This document shows, one piece after another, positions 34,815 through 43,797 of a stretch of 43,889 nt of DNA (position 1 is its first letter; each line of letters begins with the position of its first letter). A program made the translations under genes and the position numbers. Source of the stretch: Verrucomicrobiales bacterium (GTDB taxonomy: Bacteria; Verrucomicrobiota; Verrucomicrobiia; Verrucomicrobiales; DEV007); assembly GCA_002698785.1 (NCBI GenBank), contig PAAG01000025.1, positions 1-43,889 of the forward strand. The letters run 5' to 3'. The notes under the pieces are model-generated. The model made no database searches. It was not told where the DNA came from and was given only the letters and a program-made list of their open reading frames with translations.

Positions 34815-35155
34815 TTTTGTATGAAAGCGTTGAGCATGCGTTTGATCTCGGTGAGTTCGGCGTTTGTCGTTTCGAAGATTTCTGCAGAAATATACCTCAA
34901 GTCGCAAGCGAGGATGAGTTGATATTCGAGTTCTGAAGCAGAACCCATGGCCATGTCGAGAAACCTAGCGAAGTCTTTATCTGTGCTCCGCCCACAACCT
35001 TCCGCGATATTAGTTGGGATTGAGGAAACTGAACGACGCATCTGGCTAAGTAAGCCATAGGTTTCGATGCTAGGAAAGCTTTGGGTAATGCGGTAGATAT
35101 CAAGAGTAAGTCCATGTGAGCGATTCCAGATTTGGAGGTCTCTAAAGTTTTTCAT
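34796..35155 (-). CDS. four-helix bundle protein (S23 / 23S rRNA intervening-sequence family)
   Basis: The 119-residue protein has the family pattern: '[20 protein letters not shown]' , '[21 protein letters not shown]', '[21 protein letters not shown]' and '[15 protein letters not shown]' (first 20 residues of each). These proteins were first found in intervening sequences of 23S rRNA genes and also occur alone across genomes; no enzyme activity is known. Here the gene splits two operon partners, DUF1592 and DUF1552, and is bounded by inverted heptamer arrays. That looks like an inserted cassette rather than a functional member of the operon. Confidence 0.9.
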   Translation of the reverse strand: MKNFRDLQIWNRSHGLTLDIYRITQSFPSIETYGLLSQMRRSVSSIPTNIAEGCGRSTDKDFARFLDMAMGSASELEYQLILACDLRYISAEIFETTNAELTEIKRMLNAFIQKLRANR

Positions 35156-35181
35156 TCACAGTTGGCATTCTTCATCGGGAA

Positions 35182-35202
35182 GCTAATCGCTAACGGCTAA
35201 TC
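35182..35202. repeat. right heptamer array (three GCTAANN units, inverted)
   Basis: GCTAATC, GCTAACG and GCTAATC are head to tail, and their complement reads NNTTAGC like the left array. The array begins three bases beyond the DUF1592 stop codon. With the left array it forms imperfect inverted repeats around the four-helix-bundle gene. Confidence 0.85.
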
Positions 35203-35205
35203 GCT

Positions 35206-37671
35206 TCATCTCTTTTGAATCAAATCGGATGTTGCTACTGCTCGGACGATGTCCTGCACACCGCCGGGTGTTTTCTTCACTTGTTCGACAATGTCGAGGA
35301 CGCCGTCTTCATCGTCTACTGTCAGCACGCGACGAAGGGCGTAGGTGCAGAGATGTTCGATGAAGGCGTGCTGGAAGGTCTTGCGGTCTTTCAGCAGCAG
35401 TTTTTTAAACTCGTCTGCATTTTTGAAAGCGCGGCCATCTGGCATGACGCCCGAGGGATCCACGAGGGGATTTTCTCCTTTTCCAGTCGGCACCACCTCG
35501 CGGTCTCGCCACTGGCCGATAGCGTCGAAATTATCCCAAGCCAAGCCTAGGGGATCGATCTTCGAATGGCAGGCTGCACAGTTCGCATCCTGGGCATGCA
35601 CTTCCAGTCGCTTACGAACGGTAATCTTGTCCCCTTCTGGCGGAACCGGCTCGATGGGATCGACGTTGGCTGGGGGCGGGGGAGGAGTCTTGTTGAAAAT
35701 TGCTTCGCTCAGCCAGACCCCGCGATGCACTGGGCGGTGGCGTGTCCCGTCAGAGGTTAGTCCTAACACTGCTCCCATTGTGAGGAGTCCTCCGCGCTTG
35801 TCTTCCGGCGTGAGAGACACTCGCTGAAACTTGTCCGACTTTGGTTCCGGTAACCCGTAGAAGTCACAGAGACGGGCGTTTGCCATGGTCCAATCGGAAT
35901 CGATGAAATTTTCGATAGGGAGGTTACTGACAAACATCTCACGAAAAAATTCCACTGGCTCAGAACGCATGCTCGTTTCCAGCCACGCATCATAAGTAGG
36001 GTAGAGCTTCTTATCTGGTGGAAACATTCCAACGCGGTGCAACTGCAGCCACTGGCGTGAGAAGTCTTCAATGAAACGGTCGGCTTTTCCGTCCGCAATC
36101 ATCCTGTCTACTTCCTTGGCAAGGCCTTCGCCGCCGAGTTTGCCACCTTTGGCAGCGTCAGAGAGAGCTTTGTCAGGCATTGAACTCCAGAGAAAATAGG
36201 AAAGCCGTGAGGCAAGTTCTGCATCAGTCAGTTTCTCGCGAGGCACCTTGTCACCCTCAACGAGATAGATGAAATTCCGTGACGTGAGAACGCTGAGCAA
36301 AGCCGTGCGGTAGGCGACTGTTGTGGTTTCGCCCGCCTCCCGATCTTCGCGATAGGTCTGCAAGTAGCGATCCAATTCATCGAGCTTGACCGGGCGGCGC
36401 CAGGCCCGCTCGGCGAAGCGCTGCAGGTGCTTTCCGACCACTTCAGGTGTCGCATCTTCCGGAGGCATGATGCCCTCCCTTCGAGTCAGCTCCTCTGCAG
36501 AGACCAGTGGTCCCTCCCATTCCATCCAATCGAGAAGAACCGTTGAAAAGATACCGTTGCCCTTGTCGTCGAACATTTGGGGAGCATTGGGATTCAGTAG
36601 CAAGGTCTCACTACTGTGAGTGAAAATGTAGCCGCCACGACTGGAGAGTGCGTTGCGGAAGGCCGCTCCGGCTCGCCGGTCCACCACGTCGGTTGCCACC
36701 ACGCAGAAATGGAGAGTCGCCGGCATTTCGAGAAACACGTCGAACTCATAGACCTGCGGTTTGTCCTCTGGTGCTGTGATGTCGAATTCGATGATGCCGT
36801 CGACCGTTTCCTCAGTCGTCCGGGTGCCGATACTAAGGTGAGCCGGTTGCCCTCTAGGTGGACGAACACCGCTGGCCTGGATGCGAAGCTTATACAGACC
36901 ACTGTGCTCCGGTCCCGTTTTGCCAAACCAGTTGGGTGCCAGCGCGCTCTGGACGGTGCCTGGAAACATCAGGTAGCGCAGTGGCCTCTTGATGCCAAAA
37001 CGATCCAGAGCCTCTTGCTGGGCCTCACCTCCGCCGTATCGGAGTTCTGCCGCCGTTTTTCTGATCTTACGTGCTTCTACCGGTTCAGCCGTCGGAAAGG
37101 CGCGGTCGAGAACGAGTTCCGCCGCCTTATAGTAGCGGTCCACGTGAGAAGGGGAGAGTGACAACTCTGAGCCGATGCGCTCGTAACCGTGCCAGAGCGT
37201 GTCTTCGTTCAGTTCCCCCGGTTTCGTGGGATCGTAGCGCACACCGAGGAGATCGTAGACAGTGTTTTGGTATTCCTTTCGGCTGAGTCGGTAGTGAGAT
37301 ACCGGAGGTCGAGCCGCCATGCGTGCTGCTCTGCCCTCTTTGATTTTTCCGTCGAGTTTCGCGACGAAAGAGGAGATCTCGTCCTCCGTCGGTTGCGGTT
37401 CGTCCTCGGGAGGCATTTCCGCCGAGTTAACCTTTTCGATTACCTCGGCCCAGAGATGCGAGTCGGCTCCCTGTTTGAAGTCACGAGAAAGAGTATCCAC
37501 TCGCAGATGGCCTTTCTCCTTGTCAGGGCCATGGCAGCTCACACAGTGAGTTTTGAGGAAGGCCTCGATATCTTTTGTCTCATCTCCGTAGACCCACCCA
37601 TTGAGGCTGAGGCCGGCCGGAATCATGACAGAAGCGGTAAGGAGCAATCGGAAACAAAAACGGGAAAACAT
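35206..37671 (-). CDS. DUF1592-type multidomain c-heme protein
   Basis: From ATG 37671 the protein has 821 residues (a TTG five codons upstream is the alternative). It has a signal peptide, then a cytochrome c site C43-V-S-C46-H47. The domains then run DUF1587 ('[18 protein letters not shown]'), DUF1595, DUF1592 ('[17 protein letters not shown]'), DUF1588 ('[11 protein letters not shown]', '[18 protein letters not shown]') and DUF1585 near the end, with a second CxxCH in '[20 protein letters not shown]'. Such proteins are typical of Planctomycetes and Verrucomicrobia and are often linked to carbohydrate use, but no reaction is proven. It heads the operon with DUF1552 and the paralogs. Confidence 0.92.
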   Translation of the reverse strand: MFSRFCFRLLLTASVMIPAGLSLNGWVYGDETKDIEAFLKTHCVSCHGPDKEKGHLRVDTLSRDFKQGADSHLWAEVIEKVNSAEMPPEDEPQPTEDEISSFVAKLDGKIKEGRAARMAARPPVSHYRLSRKEYQNTVYDLLGVRYDPTKPGELNEDTLWHGYERIGSELSLSPSHVDRYYKAAELVLDRAFPTAEPVEARKIRKTAAELRYGGGEAQQEALDRFGIKRPLRYLMFPGTVQSALAPNWFGKTGPEHSGLYKLRIQASGVRPPRGQPAHLSIGTRTTEETVDGIIEFDITAPEDKPQVYEFDVFLEMPATLHFCVVATDVVDRRAGAAFRNALSSRGGYIFTHSSETLLLNPNAPQMFDDKGNGIFSTVLLDWMEWEGPLVSAEELTRREGIMPPEDATPEVVGKHLQRFAERAWRRPVKLDELDRYLQTYREDREAGETTTVAYRTALLSVLTSRNFIYLVEGDKVPREKLTDAELASRLSYFLWSSMPDKALSDAAKGGKLGGEGLAKEVDRMIADGKADRFIEDFSRQWLQLHRVGMFPPDKKLYPTYDAWLETSMRSEPVEFFREMFVSNLPIENFIDSDWTMANARLCDFYGLPEPKSDKFQRVSLTPEDKRGGLLTMGAVLGLTSDGTRHRPVHRGVWLSEAIFNKTPPPPPANVDPIEPVPPEGDKITVRKRLEVHAQDANCAACHSKIDPLGLAWDNFDAIGQWRDREVVPTGKGENPLVDPSGVMPDGRAFKNADEFKKLLLKDRKTFQHAFIEHLCTYALRRVLTVDDEDGVLDIVEQVKKTPGGVQDIVRAVATSDLIQKR

Positions 37672-37839
37672 GTTCGCAGGTATCAAAGGCGCCGGATGAA
37701 ACCTCTATCCTGCTATATCAGAGGGATCAACGCCATGGTTTCCTCTCACGTTTTCGCGCATCTGGCAGGCAGTAGGGCGGAAGGAGCGAAAGTAATGAAA
37801 GGCGTAGGATGGCGGGCTCATTGTTCTCGTTCGGCCTCG

Positions 37840-40146
37840 TCAAGATCCAGACTCGGAGGAAGGCTTTCGATTCCTTTTCCGCCGCGACTGTGGCCGCTTC
37901 CGTTTCGTCCTTTTCTTTGGTGCTTCAGATCTTGGTGGATCTGACTTTTTCTTCCGGGAATTACGGGAGGATGTCTGTTTTCGTTGCCCTCTCTTCTTCG
38001 TGTTCCGGCTGGATTTCTTTTTGCTTCGGCGATTCCTGCCAGAAGACTTTGCTTTTGATACCGGTCGAAAATCCACTTCCTTTGTGAAGGCATCCACCTT
38101 GTCCACTTCGACGAGGAGGATGTCGCCCAGTTTGATTGTTCGGTTGGTTCGACGGCCAATCAGTTGCACTCGTGCTGTATCGAATTCGTAGAAATCGTCG
38201 TCCAGGCGTGAAAGGGGAACGCCACCCCTCATCCCCAGATCGGGAACATCGACGAACAGGACAAAATTTCGAATATCGGTGACGAGAGCTTCGTATTGGT
38301 GACGAGATTTGGATTTCAGCTGCGCCTGAAGGTAGGCATACAGTTTCACATCCTTGCTGTCTCGCTCGGCGTCGGATGAGTTCCTCTCGGTCGTGGAAAT
38401 GTGCTCGGCAATTCGCGTCAGCACCGGTACCGGTATCTTTCCCTTTCCGAAGAGAGTGCGGTGTACGATGAGGTCGGCATACCTTCGGATTGGCGAGGTG
38501 AAGTGGGCATACTTCTGCTTGGCAAGGCCATAGTGGCCCAAGGGCTCGACCGAGTATCTCGCCCGCATCAAGGACCGCAGAAATCCGATTTTCAATGCGG
38601 CACCGATCGCCAGGTTGTTGAGACGTCTCAGTAACTTCTGGACCTCCTCTTTCTTCTCCAGATTTCCGCAGGCAAGATTGTGGCTCAATACTTCCTGCCG
38701 GTAATCAAAGAGGCGCTTTGGTTCGGGACTTTCATGCACGCGGTGGATGGAAGGCTTTCGCAATTTCATCAGTCGCCCGGCGACGGCTTCGTTTGCGAGC
38801 AGCATGAACTCTTCAATCAACTGATGGGACTCATCATTGTCGACCTTTTCAATTGCTTTGACCTTTCCACTGTCATCGAGACGGATCTTGGTCTCGGGAA
38901 AGTCAAGGTCGAGGGAGCCTGCTGCGAATCGACGCTTTCGGATCTTCTGAGCGAGTCTTCCCGCATCTTGAACCATTTCCTCGATGGGGTCTTTCGCTTT
39001 TCTGTTCAGAACCTCGAGTGCCTGTTCGTAGCTGAAACGGCGGCGCGAGTGAATGACCGCTTCGTGAAATCGTGTGCGAATCACTTTGCCATCGTCCGAC
39101 AGGAGAAATTCCACACATTTGGTGAGGCGATCTACGTTCGGTTTTAGTGAGCAGAGTTCGTTGGATAAAGCCTCGGGCAACATCGGAATGACCCGGTCGA
39201 CAAGGTAGGTTGAGTTGCCTCTTTTCTTCGCCTCCTGGTCGAGAGCTGACCCGGGCTTCACGTAGTGCGATACGTCAGCGATATGCACCCAGAGTTTCCA
39301 TCGGTTGCCTTTCGCAGGTTCGAGGAAGAAGGCATCGTCGTAATCTTTAGCATCTGCTGGGTCGATATTGATCACACTGTGATCGCGACAGTCGACTCGC
39401 CCGGCGATGTCCTTCTCGGAGACCTTTGAGCCAATTCGGCGAGCCTCCTGCAGCACTTTTCGAGGGAACTTCAGTGGTAGATTGTAATTTCGAAGAACAG
39501 CGAGCATGTCCACACCCTCTGCCGTCGGCGGTCCCAGGACTTCGGTGATGATACCTTCGGGATTGGTGTGCCGAGACTCCCATTCTTTCAGTTCAACGAC
39601 CACTTTGTCTCCCGGCCGGGCCGAGCGACCGACGTCTTTCGCAGGCGGCACATAGATGTCGTGATTCAGCCTTGGATCGTCGGGAATGACATAGAGAAAT
39701 TGTCGCCCCTTTTTCAGGGTGCCCACGATTTGTGTTCGGCGTCTCTCTAAAACGCGAACGACTGTTCCGGTATTTGTTTTCTCCGATTTGGAACGCTTAC
39801 CTTTTGGGCGCACGTCGAGCCTGACAAGCACTCGATCATCGTTCATTGCCGTGCCCGTGCCACTTTCCGGAATAGCAATTTCAGAACGGCCAACCTCGTC
39901 GGGTAACAGGAATCCTCGGCCTTTCCGAGTGATTTGGATTCGACCGGGTATCAGGTCCGCTTCGCGTGGCAGGATGTAACGGTTTCCCTTGATGCGGGCT
40001 ACCTTGCCGAGACGTTCCAATTCACGGAGTGACCGCTGTAGATTCTGCTGCTCGTTGGGTGGCAGTTTGAGTCCCTTGAGTAGTTCGGGGATGTTTGAGG
40101 GCAGGTAGTTTTTCCGCCCGAGTAATTTCAGGATTTTATCTTCCAT
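37840..40146 (-). CDS. rnr: ribonuclease R
   Basis: The 768-residue protein has an N-terminal winged-helix-like part, two cold-shock domains, the RNB catalytic domain ('INIDPADAKDYDDAFFLE' with the metal-binding aspartates, 'VHIADVSHYV', 'SIHRVHESPEPKRL', 'AHFTSPIRRYADLIVHR') and an S1 domain near 'DIRNFVLFVDVPDLGMRGGV'. It degrades structured RNA from the 3' end. About 85 C-terminal residues are extremely basic (Lys/Arg/Ser-rich), as in many RNase R proteins. It is monocistronic in this window, with 168 bp between its end and the DUF1592 start. Confidence 0.95.
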   Translation of the reverse strand: MEDKILKLLGRKNYLPSNIPELLKGLKLPPNEQQNLQRSLRELERLGKVARIKGNRYILPREADLIPGRIQITRKGRGFLLPDEVGRSEIAIPESGTGTAMNDDRVLVRLDVRPKGKRSKSEKTNTGTVVRVLERRRTQIVGTLKKGRQFLYVIPDDPRLNHDIYVPPAKDVGRSARPGDKVVVELKEWESRHTNPEGIITEVLGPPTAEGVDMLAVLRNYNLPLKFPRKVLQEARRIGSKVSEKDIAGRVDCRDHSVINIDPADAKDYDDAFFLEPAKGNRWKLWVHIADVSHYVKPGSALDQEAKKRGNSTYLVDRVIPMLPEALSNELCSLKPNVDRLTKCVEFLLSDDGKVIRTRFHEAVIHSRRRFSYEQALEVLNRKAKDPIEEMVQDAGRLAQKIRKRRFAAGSLDLDFPETKIRLDDSGKVKAIEKVDNDESHQLIEEFMLLANEAVAGRLMKLRKPSIHRVHESPEPKRLFDYRQEVLSHNLACGNLEKKEEVQKLLRRLNNLAIGAALKIGFLRSLMRARYSVEPLGHYGLAKQKYAHFTSPIRRYADLIVHRTLFGKGKIPVPVLTRIAEHISTTERNSSDAERDSKDVKLYAYLQAQLKSKSRHQYEALVTDIRNFVLFVDVPDLGMRGGVPLSRLDDDFYEFDTARVQLIGRRTNRTIKLGDILLVEVDKVDAFTKEVDFRPVSKAKSSGRNRRSKKKSSRNTKKRGQRKQTSSRNSRKKKSDPPRSEAPKKRTKRKRPQSRRKRNRKPSSESGS

Positions 40147-40612
40147 AGTATTCCGCCAGCACGACGCCGGGGTTCAGGACAGCCGCTGGTAATTTGCCCG
40201 ACGGGGCTTGGCTGAGTGCGGCTCAAGACGTATCTAAAGCGAGCCGGCAGCGCGGTAGTCCTTTATAGATGAGGCGACTATCGTCCGTTTTGCAGCGAAT
40301 TGCAAGTTTTCCCCGTCGTCACACGGTTTGTATGCCGGATACTTGCCGTCTTGGTGTGGCCATTTCGTGGTTGTGATAGGTTGAGGTTTCAGGATAGGTA
40401 ACAAAGGGAAACGGTTCTTCTTGGCGTTTGGGCTGGGTGCGACAAGTACCAATTGAGTTCCTTTTTGGCGGATGGTCATTCTTCCGCGCACGGTCAATCG
40501 CAATGCCGAATGAGTATCGTCTTCGGAACTGTTCAAAGTTGAAGGCTTATACAGGACTCACGGGCGATAGGGTATTGCACTTTGGTAGACCGACAGATAT
40601 TCTCTAAGAACG
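40147..40612. other. 466-bp region upstream of rnr and of the oxidoreductase
   Basis: It lies between the divergent rnr and oxidoreductase starts, so promoters for both are expected here. One minus-strand frame is open from about 40479 (ATG) or 40536 (TTG) to 40234, encoding up to 100 residues with 'LRLTVRGRMTIRQKG' at its start. It has no family similarity I recognise, so I leave it as possible only. No tRNA- or RNase P-like motif was found. Confidence 0.45.
40234..40479 (-). CDS. possible small basic hypothetical protein
   Basis: From ATG 40479 the frame gives 81 residues beginning 'MTIRQKGTQLVLVAPSPNAK'; a TTG at 40536 would give 100. The composition is protein-like at first and Pro/Lys-rich later. 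There is no signal peptide, no known motif and no clear ribosome site. It sits alone upstream of rnr on the same strand. It may be chance. Confidence 0.3.
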   Translation of the reverse strand: MTIRQKGTQLVLVAPSPNAKKNRFPLLPILKPQPITTTKWPHQDGKYPAYKPCDDGENLQFAAKRTIVASSIKDYRAAGSL

Positions 40613-41623
40613 ATGCGCGGATTTCTTATGAATAGGTATGGTGGCCCTGAGGTCACCGAGTTGCGGGACGATATTTCCAAGCCAACTCCGCAGGCTGGAG
40701 AAGTATGTGTAAGTGTCTGTGCTGCTGGTCTCAATCCAGTGGATTTCAAAATCCGGGAAGGCAAACTCAAAGCCATATATCGTTATCAGCTACCGGTGGT
40801 TTTGGGAGGAGAAATTGCAGGATTTGTTCATTCTGTCGGGCAGGGAGTGACTCGGTTTTCTGAGGGGGACCGCGTTTTCGCCCGACTCAGTAAGAAAGGA
40901 ATGGGAGGCCTCGCCGAGTTCGTGGTGGTGGAGGAAAGGCATCTTGCAATTGTTCCGGATTCGCTCGATTTCGAGACAGCAGCTGCGGTTCCTCTGGCTG
41001 GACTTACCGCCTTGCAGGTTCTACGTGACGAGATTGGTGTTCGGGAAGGTCAGCGGATTTTCATCACTGGGGGAGCTGGTGGTGTGGGCACCTTTGCCAT
41101 TCAGATTGCAAAATACTTCGGTGCCACTGTTATCACGACAGCCTCGCCTCGCGGAGAGAAGTTGGTTCGCCGTCTCGGGGCGGATGAGGTGATCGATTAC
41201 ACGAGCGAACGCTTCGACGAGCTTCTCAGCGATTGTGACGGGGTGTTCGATTTGATCGGTGGCATGGATCTGGAGCGGTCCTTTTCCGTGACTCGCCGCG
41301 GGGGAACGGTAGTCTCTGTCGCGGGATTGCCGGAGCCCCAGACCGCCTTCCGCGATTTGGGGCGTGGCTTCGGCATGGCAGCATTATTCTGGGTGATCAG
41401 TTTTCGTCTGCGCCGTATCGCCTCACGGTACGGTGTAAGGTATCGTTTCATGTTCATGCACCCAAGCGGAGCTGACTTGGATTTTCTTGCGTCCTTGATC
41501 CAAGAAAAGAAAGTCGAGGTAGTGGTGGACAGTGTATTTTCTTTTGAGGATACCCATGAAGCATTTGCTCTCTTGGAGAGCGGTAGGGCAAAGGGAAAGA
41601 TTGTAGTTAAAATCGCGGAATGA
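40613..41623 (+). CDS. NAD(P)H:quinone oxidoreductase-like (MDR superfamily)
   Basis: The 336-residue protein is a medium-chain dehydrogenase/reductase of the quinone-oxidoreductase type: 'VLGGEIAGFVHSVGQGV', 'FETAAAVPLAGLTALQVL' and the nucleotide-binding loop 'ITGGAGGVGTFAIQIAKYFG'. It lacks the zinc-ligand cysteines of alcohol dehydrogenases. Relatives reduce quinones, enones or reactive carbonyls with NADPH. The end 'AFALLESGRAKGKIVVKI' is the usual family C-terminus. It stands alone, convergent with the acetyltransferase, with 94 bp between the 3' ends. Confidence 0.9.
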   Translation: MRGFLMNRYGGPEVTELRDDISKPTPQAGEVCVSVCAAGLNPVDFKIREGKLKAIYRYQLPVVLGGEIAGFVHSVGQGVTRFSEGDRVFARLSKKGMGGLAEFVVVEERHLAIVPDSLDFETAAAVPLAGLTALQVLRDEIGVREGQRIFITGGAGGVGTFAIQIAKYFGATVITTASPRGEKLVRRLGADEVIDYTSERFDELLSDCDGVFDLIGGMDLERSFSVTRRGGTVVSVAGLPEPQTAFRDLGRGFGMAALFWVISFRLRRIASRYGVRYRFMFMHPSGADLDFLASLIQEKKVEVVVDSVFSFEDTHEAFALLESGRAKGKIVVKIAE

Positions 41624-41717
41624 TGGAGGGGGGATCGAAATTTTCCCGTCGCAGTGTCGTGGTTGATAGTTGGCGAAATTCTTCTCTTCTCAGTGAGAGC
41701 AATCGTGACCAGGAAAA

Positions 41718-42275
41718 CTATCCGATCGCTTTGACAACCTTTGCAGGGACGCCAGCTACCACAACGTTGTCGGGAACGTCCTTCGTGACAGCAGCGATGA
41801 TGGAGTTTTCCCCGATGGTCACGCCGGGCATGATGGTAGCATTGGCACCAATCCAGGCTTTCTTCTTAACGCGAATCGGCGCCACCGTAAGTGAGTGACG
41901 TTCTTCGGGCGAGATAGGATGCCCTTCGGTGAGCAGGCTCACTTTCGGTGCGATAAAGACACCGTCCTCAATGGTGATCCCTCCGAAATCCAGAAAAACG
42001 CAGTCGAAGTTAATGAAGACGTTCTTACCTATCTTCGTGTGTTTCCCGTAGTTAATGTGAAATGGAGGGAAGATCGCGCTGCTCTCGTCAATTTTGCTAC
42101 CCGTGATCTGGCCCAGGAGCTCACGCATTTCATCCGAATCTTCGGACTGGTTCAAGCGGAGTAGCCATTTCCTCGTGGCGAACGAGGCATCCCGGAGTTT
42201 GGAGTATTCAGGGTCGTCAAAGGCAATGGTCTCGCCATTGCGCAGTCGCGAAAAGATGTCAGATGTTTGTTTCAT
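41718..42275 (-). CDS. LacA/NodL/Maa-type sugar O-acetyltransferase
   Basis: The 185-residue protein has the N-terminal helical Mac domain ('MKQTSDIFSRLRNGETI', 'RKWLLRLNQ') and a hexapeptide beta-helix ('INYGKHTKIGKNVFINFDCV', 'ITIEDGVFIAPKVSLLTEGH', 'WIGANATIMPGVTIGENSII', 'VVAGVPAKVVK'). The histidine in 'LTEGHP' is the expected catalytic base. These enzymes acetylate sugars or oligosaccharides with acetyl-CoA. No sugar operon is adjacent. The divergent region upstream holds only degenerate sequence. Confidence 0.92.
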   Translation of the reverse strand: MKQTSDIFSRLRNGETIAFDDPEYSKLRDASFATRKWLLRLNQSEDSDEMRELLGQITGSKIDESSAIFPPFHINYGKHTKIGKNVFINFDCVFLDFGGITIEDGVFIAPKVSLLTEGHPISPEERHSLTVAPIRVKKKAWIGANATIMPGVTIGENSIIAAVTKDVPDNVVVAGVPAKVVKAIG

Positions 42276-42448
42276 TTTGTGTCAGAGGTCCCTGCCTGTT
42301 TTCAAGAATCGGGTCCGAAATATCATTTCAGTTTTTCGTGAAGAAGCCCGCCTGCTGTGCAGATGGAATTTCCTCCATAGGATCAGAGGGATCGAAATGG
42401 TGGGCTTCTTCGGTTGTATGCGGATTTGCGGAATATACGGCGAATAAT

Positions 42449-42768
42449 GTGGCACGAGTATCTGGCACTTCGCCGGCGATTGTTACTTTTCGTATTCACA
42501 ACAGCCAGTTGGGGCGTTTGTCTCACTTACGTTTTTCCCGTGCAAGTCAGGGCTGGAGTGATATGGTTACGTACTACGGAGAAAACCTCGGTCAAATTTC
42601 GCACGGTTATGATATGGTGAGTGGTCCTATGGGGGGGGGACATTTAATGATTGGGGACCATCTTTGTTTTGGGATCCGAACAATTTGCGCCAACCGTGGC
42701 CCAATCTCTTTCAGTATAGTATCCACACTAAGGAAGCAGTCGGAATCTTTAATCGTGGACTACGTTGA
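42449..42768 (+). pseudogene. frameshifted ORF around a G9 tract
   Basis: One reading frame gives a protein-like stretch ('ARVSGTSPAIVTFRIHNSQL' ... 'YYGENLGQISHGYDMVSGPM') up to the G9 run at 42631-42639. From there the same protein continues in another frame ('GTFNDWGPSLFWDPNNLRQP' ... 'YSIHTKEAVGIFNRGLR') to TGA at 42766-42768. One more G would join them into a single frame of about 106 codons from GTG 42449; the true start may lie further upstream. The downstream ORF begins in that TGA (TGATG). No family is recognised. It is a pseudogene, a phase-variable gene or a sequencing slip. Confidence 0.5.
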
Positions 42769-43082
42769 TGATAGAGTCGTTTGAACCAGAATTCAGGAGG
42801 CACTTTGAAATTGTCGTGTGGTGTCTCGAACACTTTTTCCCGTATGATCATGATTCTGCTCTTCAAATCGTCGAAGAATTTTGTGACGGGTATCCTGAGT
42901 CCTATCAAACTGATATTTGCCTCAGGGAGAATCCGTATGATATGGCTGTGAAATTTTATTATTATCGGACACTGATGCGAGGCAAATCGGGCGCAGGGCT
43001 GCACTTTTTTGCATGGAGAAGAGAGCACGGTTATGATCAAATTCCTGAAGAAGCTTTTCGGTATTGGCGGGAGAATAGCTGA
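42768..43082 (+). CDS. small hypothetical protein, translationally coupled
   Basis: From ATG 42768 the protein has 104 residues (a TTG codon lies just before). It is acidic and aromatic-rich, likely alpha-helical ('FRRHFEIVVWCLEHFFPYDH', 'ALQIVEEFCDGYPESYQ', 'KFYYYRTLMRGKSGAGLHFF'), with no signal peptide or membrane segment. Composition and length look like those of small immunity-type proteins, but I recognise no family. It starts inside the stop codon of the frameshifted ORF, so the two were probably an operon pair. Confidence 0.55.
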   Translation: MIESFEPEFRRHFEIVVWCLEHFFPYDHDSALQIVEEFCDGYPESYQTDICLRENPYDMAVKFYYYRTLMRGKSGAGLHFFAWRREHGYDQIPEEAFRYWRENS

Positions 43083-43269
43083 AGACGAACGTCAGTTTAA
43101 ACGGACAAGTTTAAAGCAGTTTAAAGGAACAGACATACAATTAGATTTACCAGCCTCGCGGGCGATTGCGTATCCGATGAGCTTGCTGATGATGGCCTTG
43201 AGGATCCTCGCACTGGGCTTACGACGAGGAGAGGTCCGAAAAAGAATCGCGAATTGCGAGAAAAGGTGA
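43033..43269 (+). CDS. possible small basic protein overlapping the previous gene
   Basis: From ATG 43033 the frame encodes 78 residues starting 'MIKFLKKLFGIGG', an N-terminus common in small real proteins, and ends in a hydrophobic-basic segment ('PMSLLMMALRILALGLRRGE'). It overlaps the previous ORF by 50 bp in another frame. There is no recognised domain. It may be a decayed remnant. Confidence 0.35.
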   Translation: MIKFLKKLFGIGGRIAEDERQFKRTSLKQFKGTDIQLDLPASRAIAYPMSLLMMALRILALGLRRGEVRKRIANCEKR

Positions 43270-43371
43270 CAAATTCACGAGCAATTCATCCCAAATCGCT
43301 TATGGATGGGGTGTTCCGGAGATGGTCAAAAGGGCTCCTGCGGCACACTTTATCAACAATTCATTCAAAAC

Positions 43372-43572
43372 ATGCCACAAGGAACAATCAAAAAACTCAT
43401 CTCGGATAAGGGCTTCGGCTTCATTACTAAGGAAGAGGGAGGCAGCGACCTCTTTTTTCACCGTAGTGCGTGCACGGACTCTTTCGAGGAACTTCGCGAG
43501 GGAGACACAGTCGAATTCACTCCTGGTCAAGGCCCCAAGGGTCCTTGTGCTGAGAACGTCAAGAGCATCTAA
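43372..43572 (+). CDS. cold-shock domain protein (CspA family)
   Basis: From ATG 43372 the protein has 66 residues, the normal CspA size. RNP1 is 'KGFGFI' (13-18) and RNP2 'DLFFH' (26-30); 'GTIKKLISDKGFGFI' and 'FEELREGDTVEFTPGQGPKG' are family-typical. It binds single-stranded RNA or DNA and acts as an RNA chaperone. The frame is open upstream to 43306, but those residues do not belong to the family. It is monocistronic in this window. Confidence 0.93.
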   Translation: MPQGTIKKLISDKGFGFITKEEGGSDLFFHRSACTDSFEELREGDTVEFTPGQGPKGPCAENVKSI

Positions 43573-43590
43573 CTTCCCCTCCCAGTCTCG

Positions 43591-43616
43591 TGAGCCGCTC
43601 GCCATTGACCGGCTCA
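43591..43616 (+). terminator. hairpin after the cold-shock gene
   Basis: TGAGCCG (43591-43597) pairs exactly with CGGCTCA (43610-43616) around a 12-base loop, 18 bp after the stop codon. No T-run follows, so it is an intrinsic terminator only in a weak sense or an mRNA-stability hairpin. Confidence 0.4.
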
Positions 43617-43797
43617 TGGATGGGAACCGACTCGAAAGATCCGGGTCGCTGCTTCACGTCGTAATCACTTCAACCAGGGGAGTCGAAGTCGAATTTCGAA
43701 CCCTGTTCGATTACTTCTGTGGTGATCCTTCCTGAAGATTCGATTCGGACCGACAAAAAAATGGGGGCAGATCCCCGGCATCAATTAGACGATATAT

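Noticed and set aside
37672-37686. TTG start five codons upstream for the DUF1592 protein
   Set aside because: ATG 37671 places the signal peptide correctly and needs no rare start.
43306-43371. 22-residue N-terminal extension of the cold-shock protein
   Set aside because: CspA proteins start at the residue given by ATG 43372 and the extension has no similarity.
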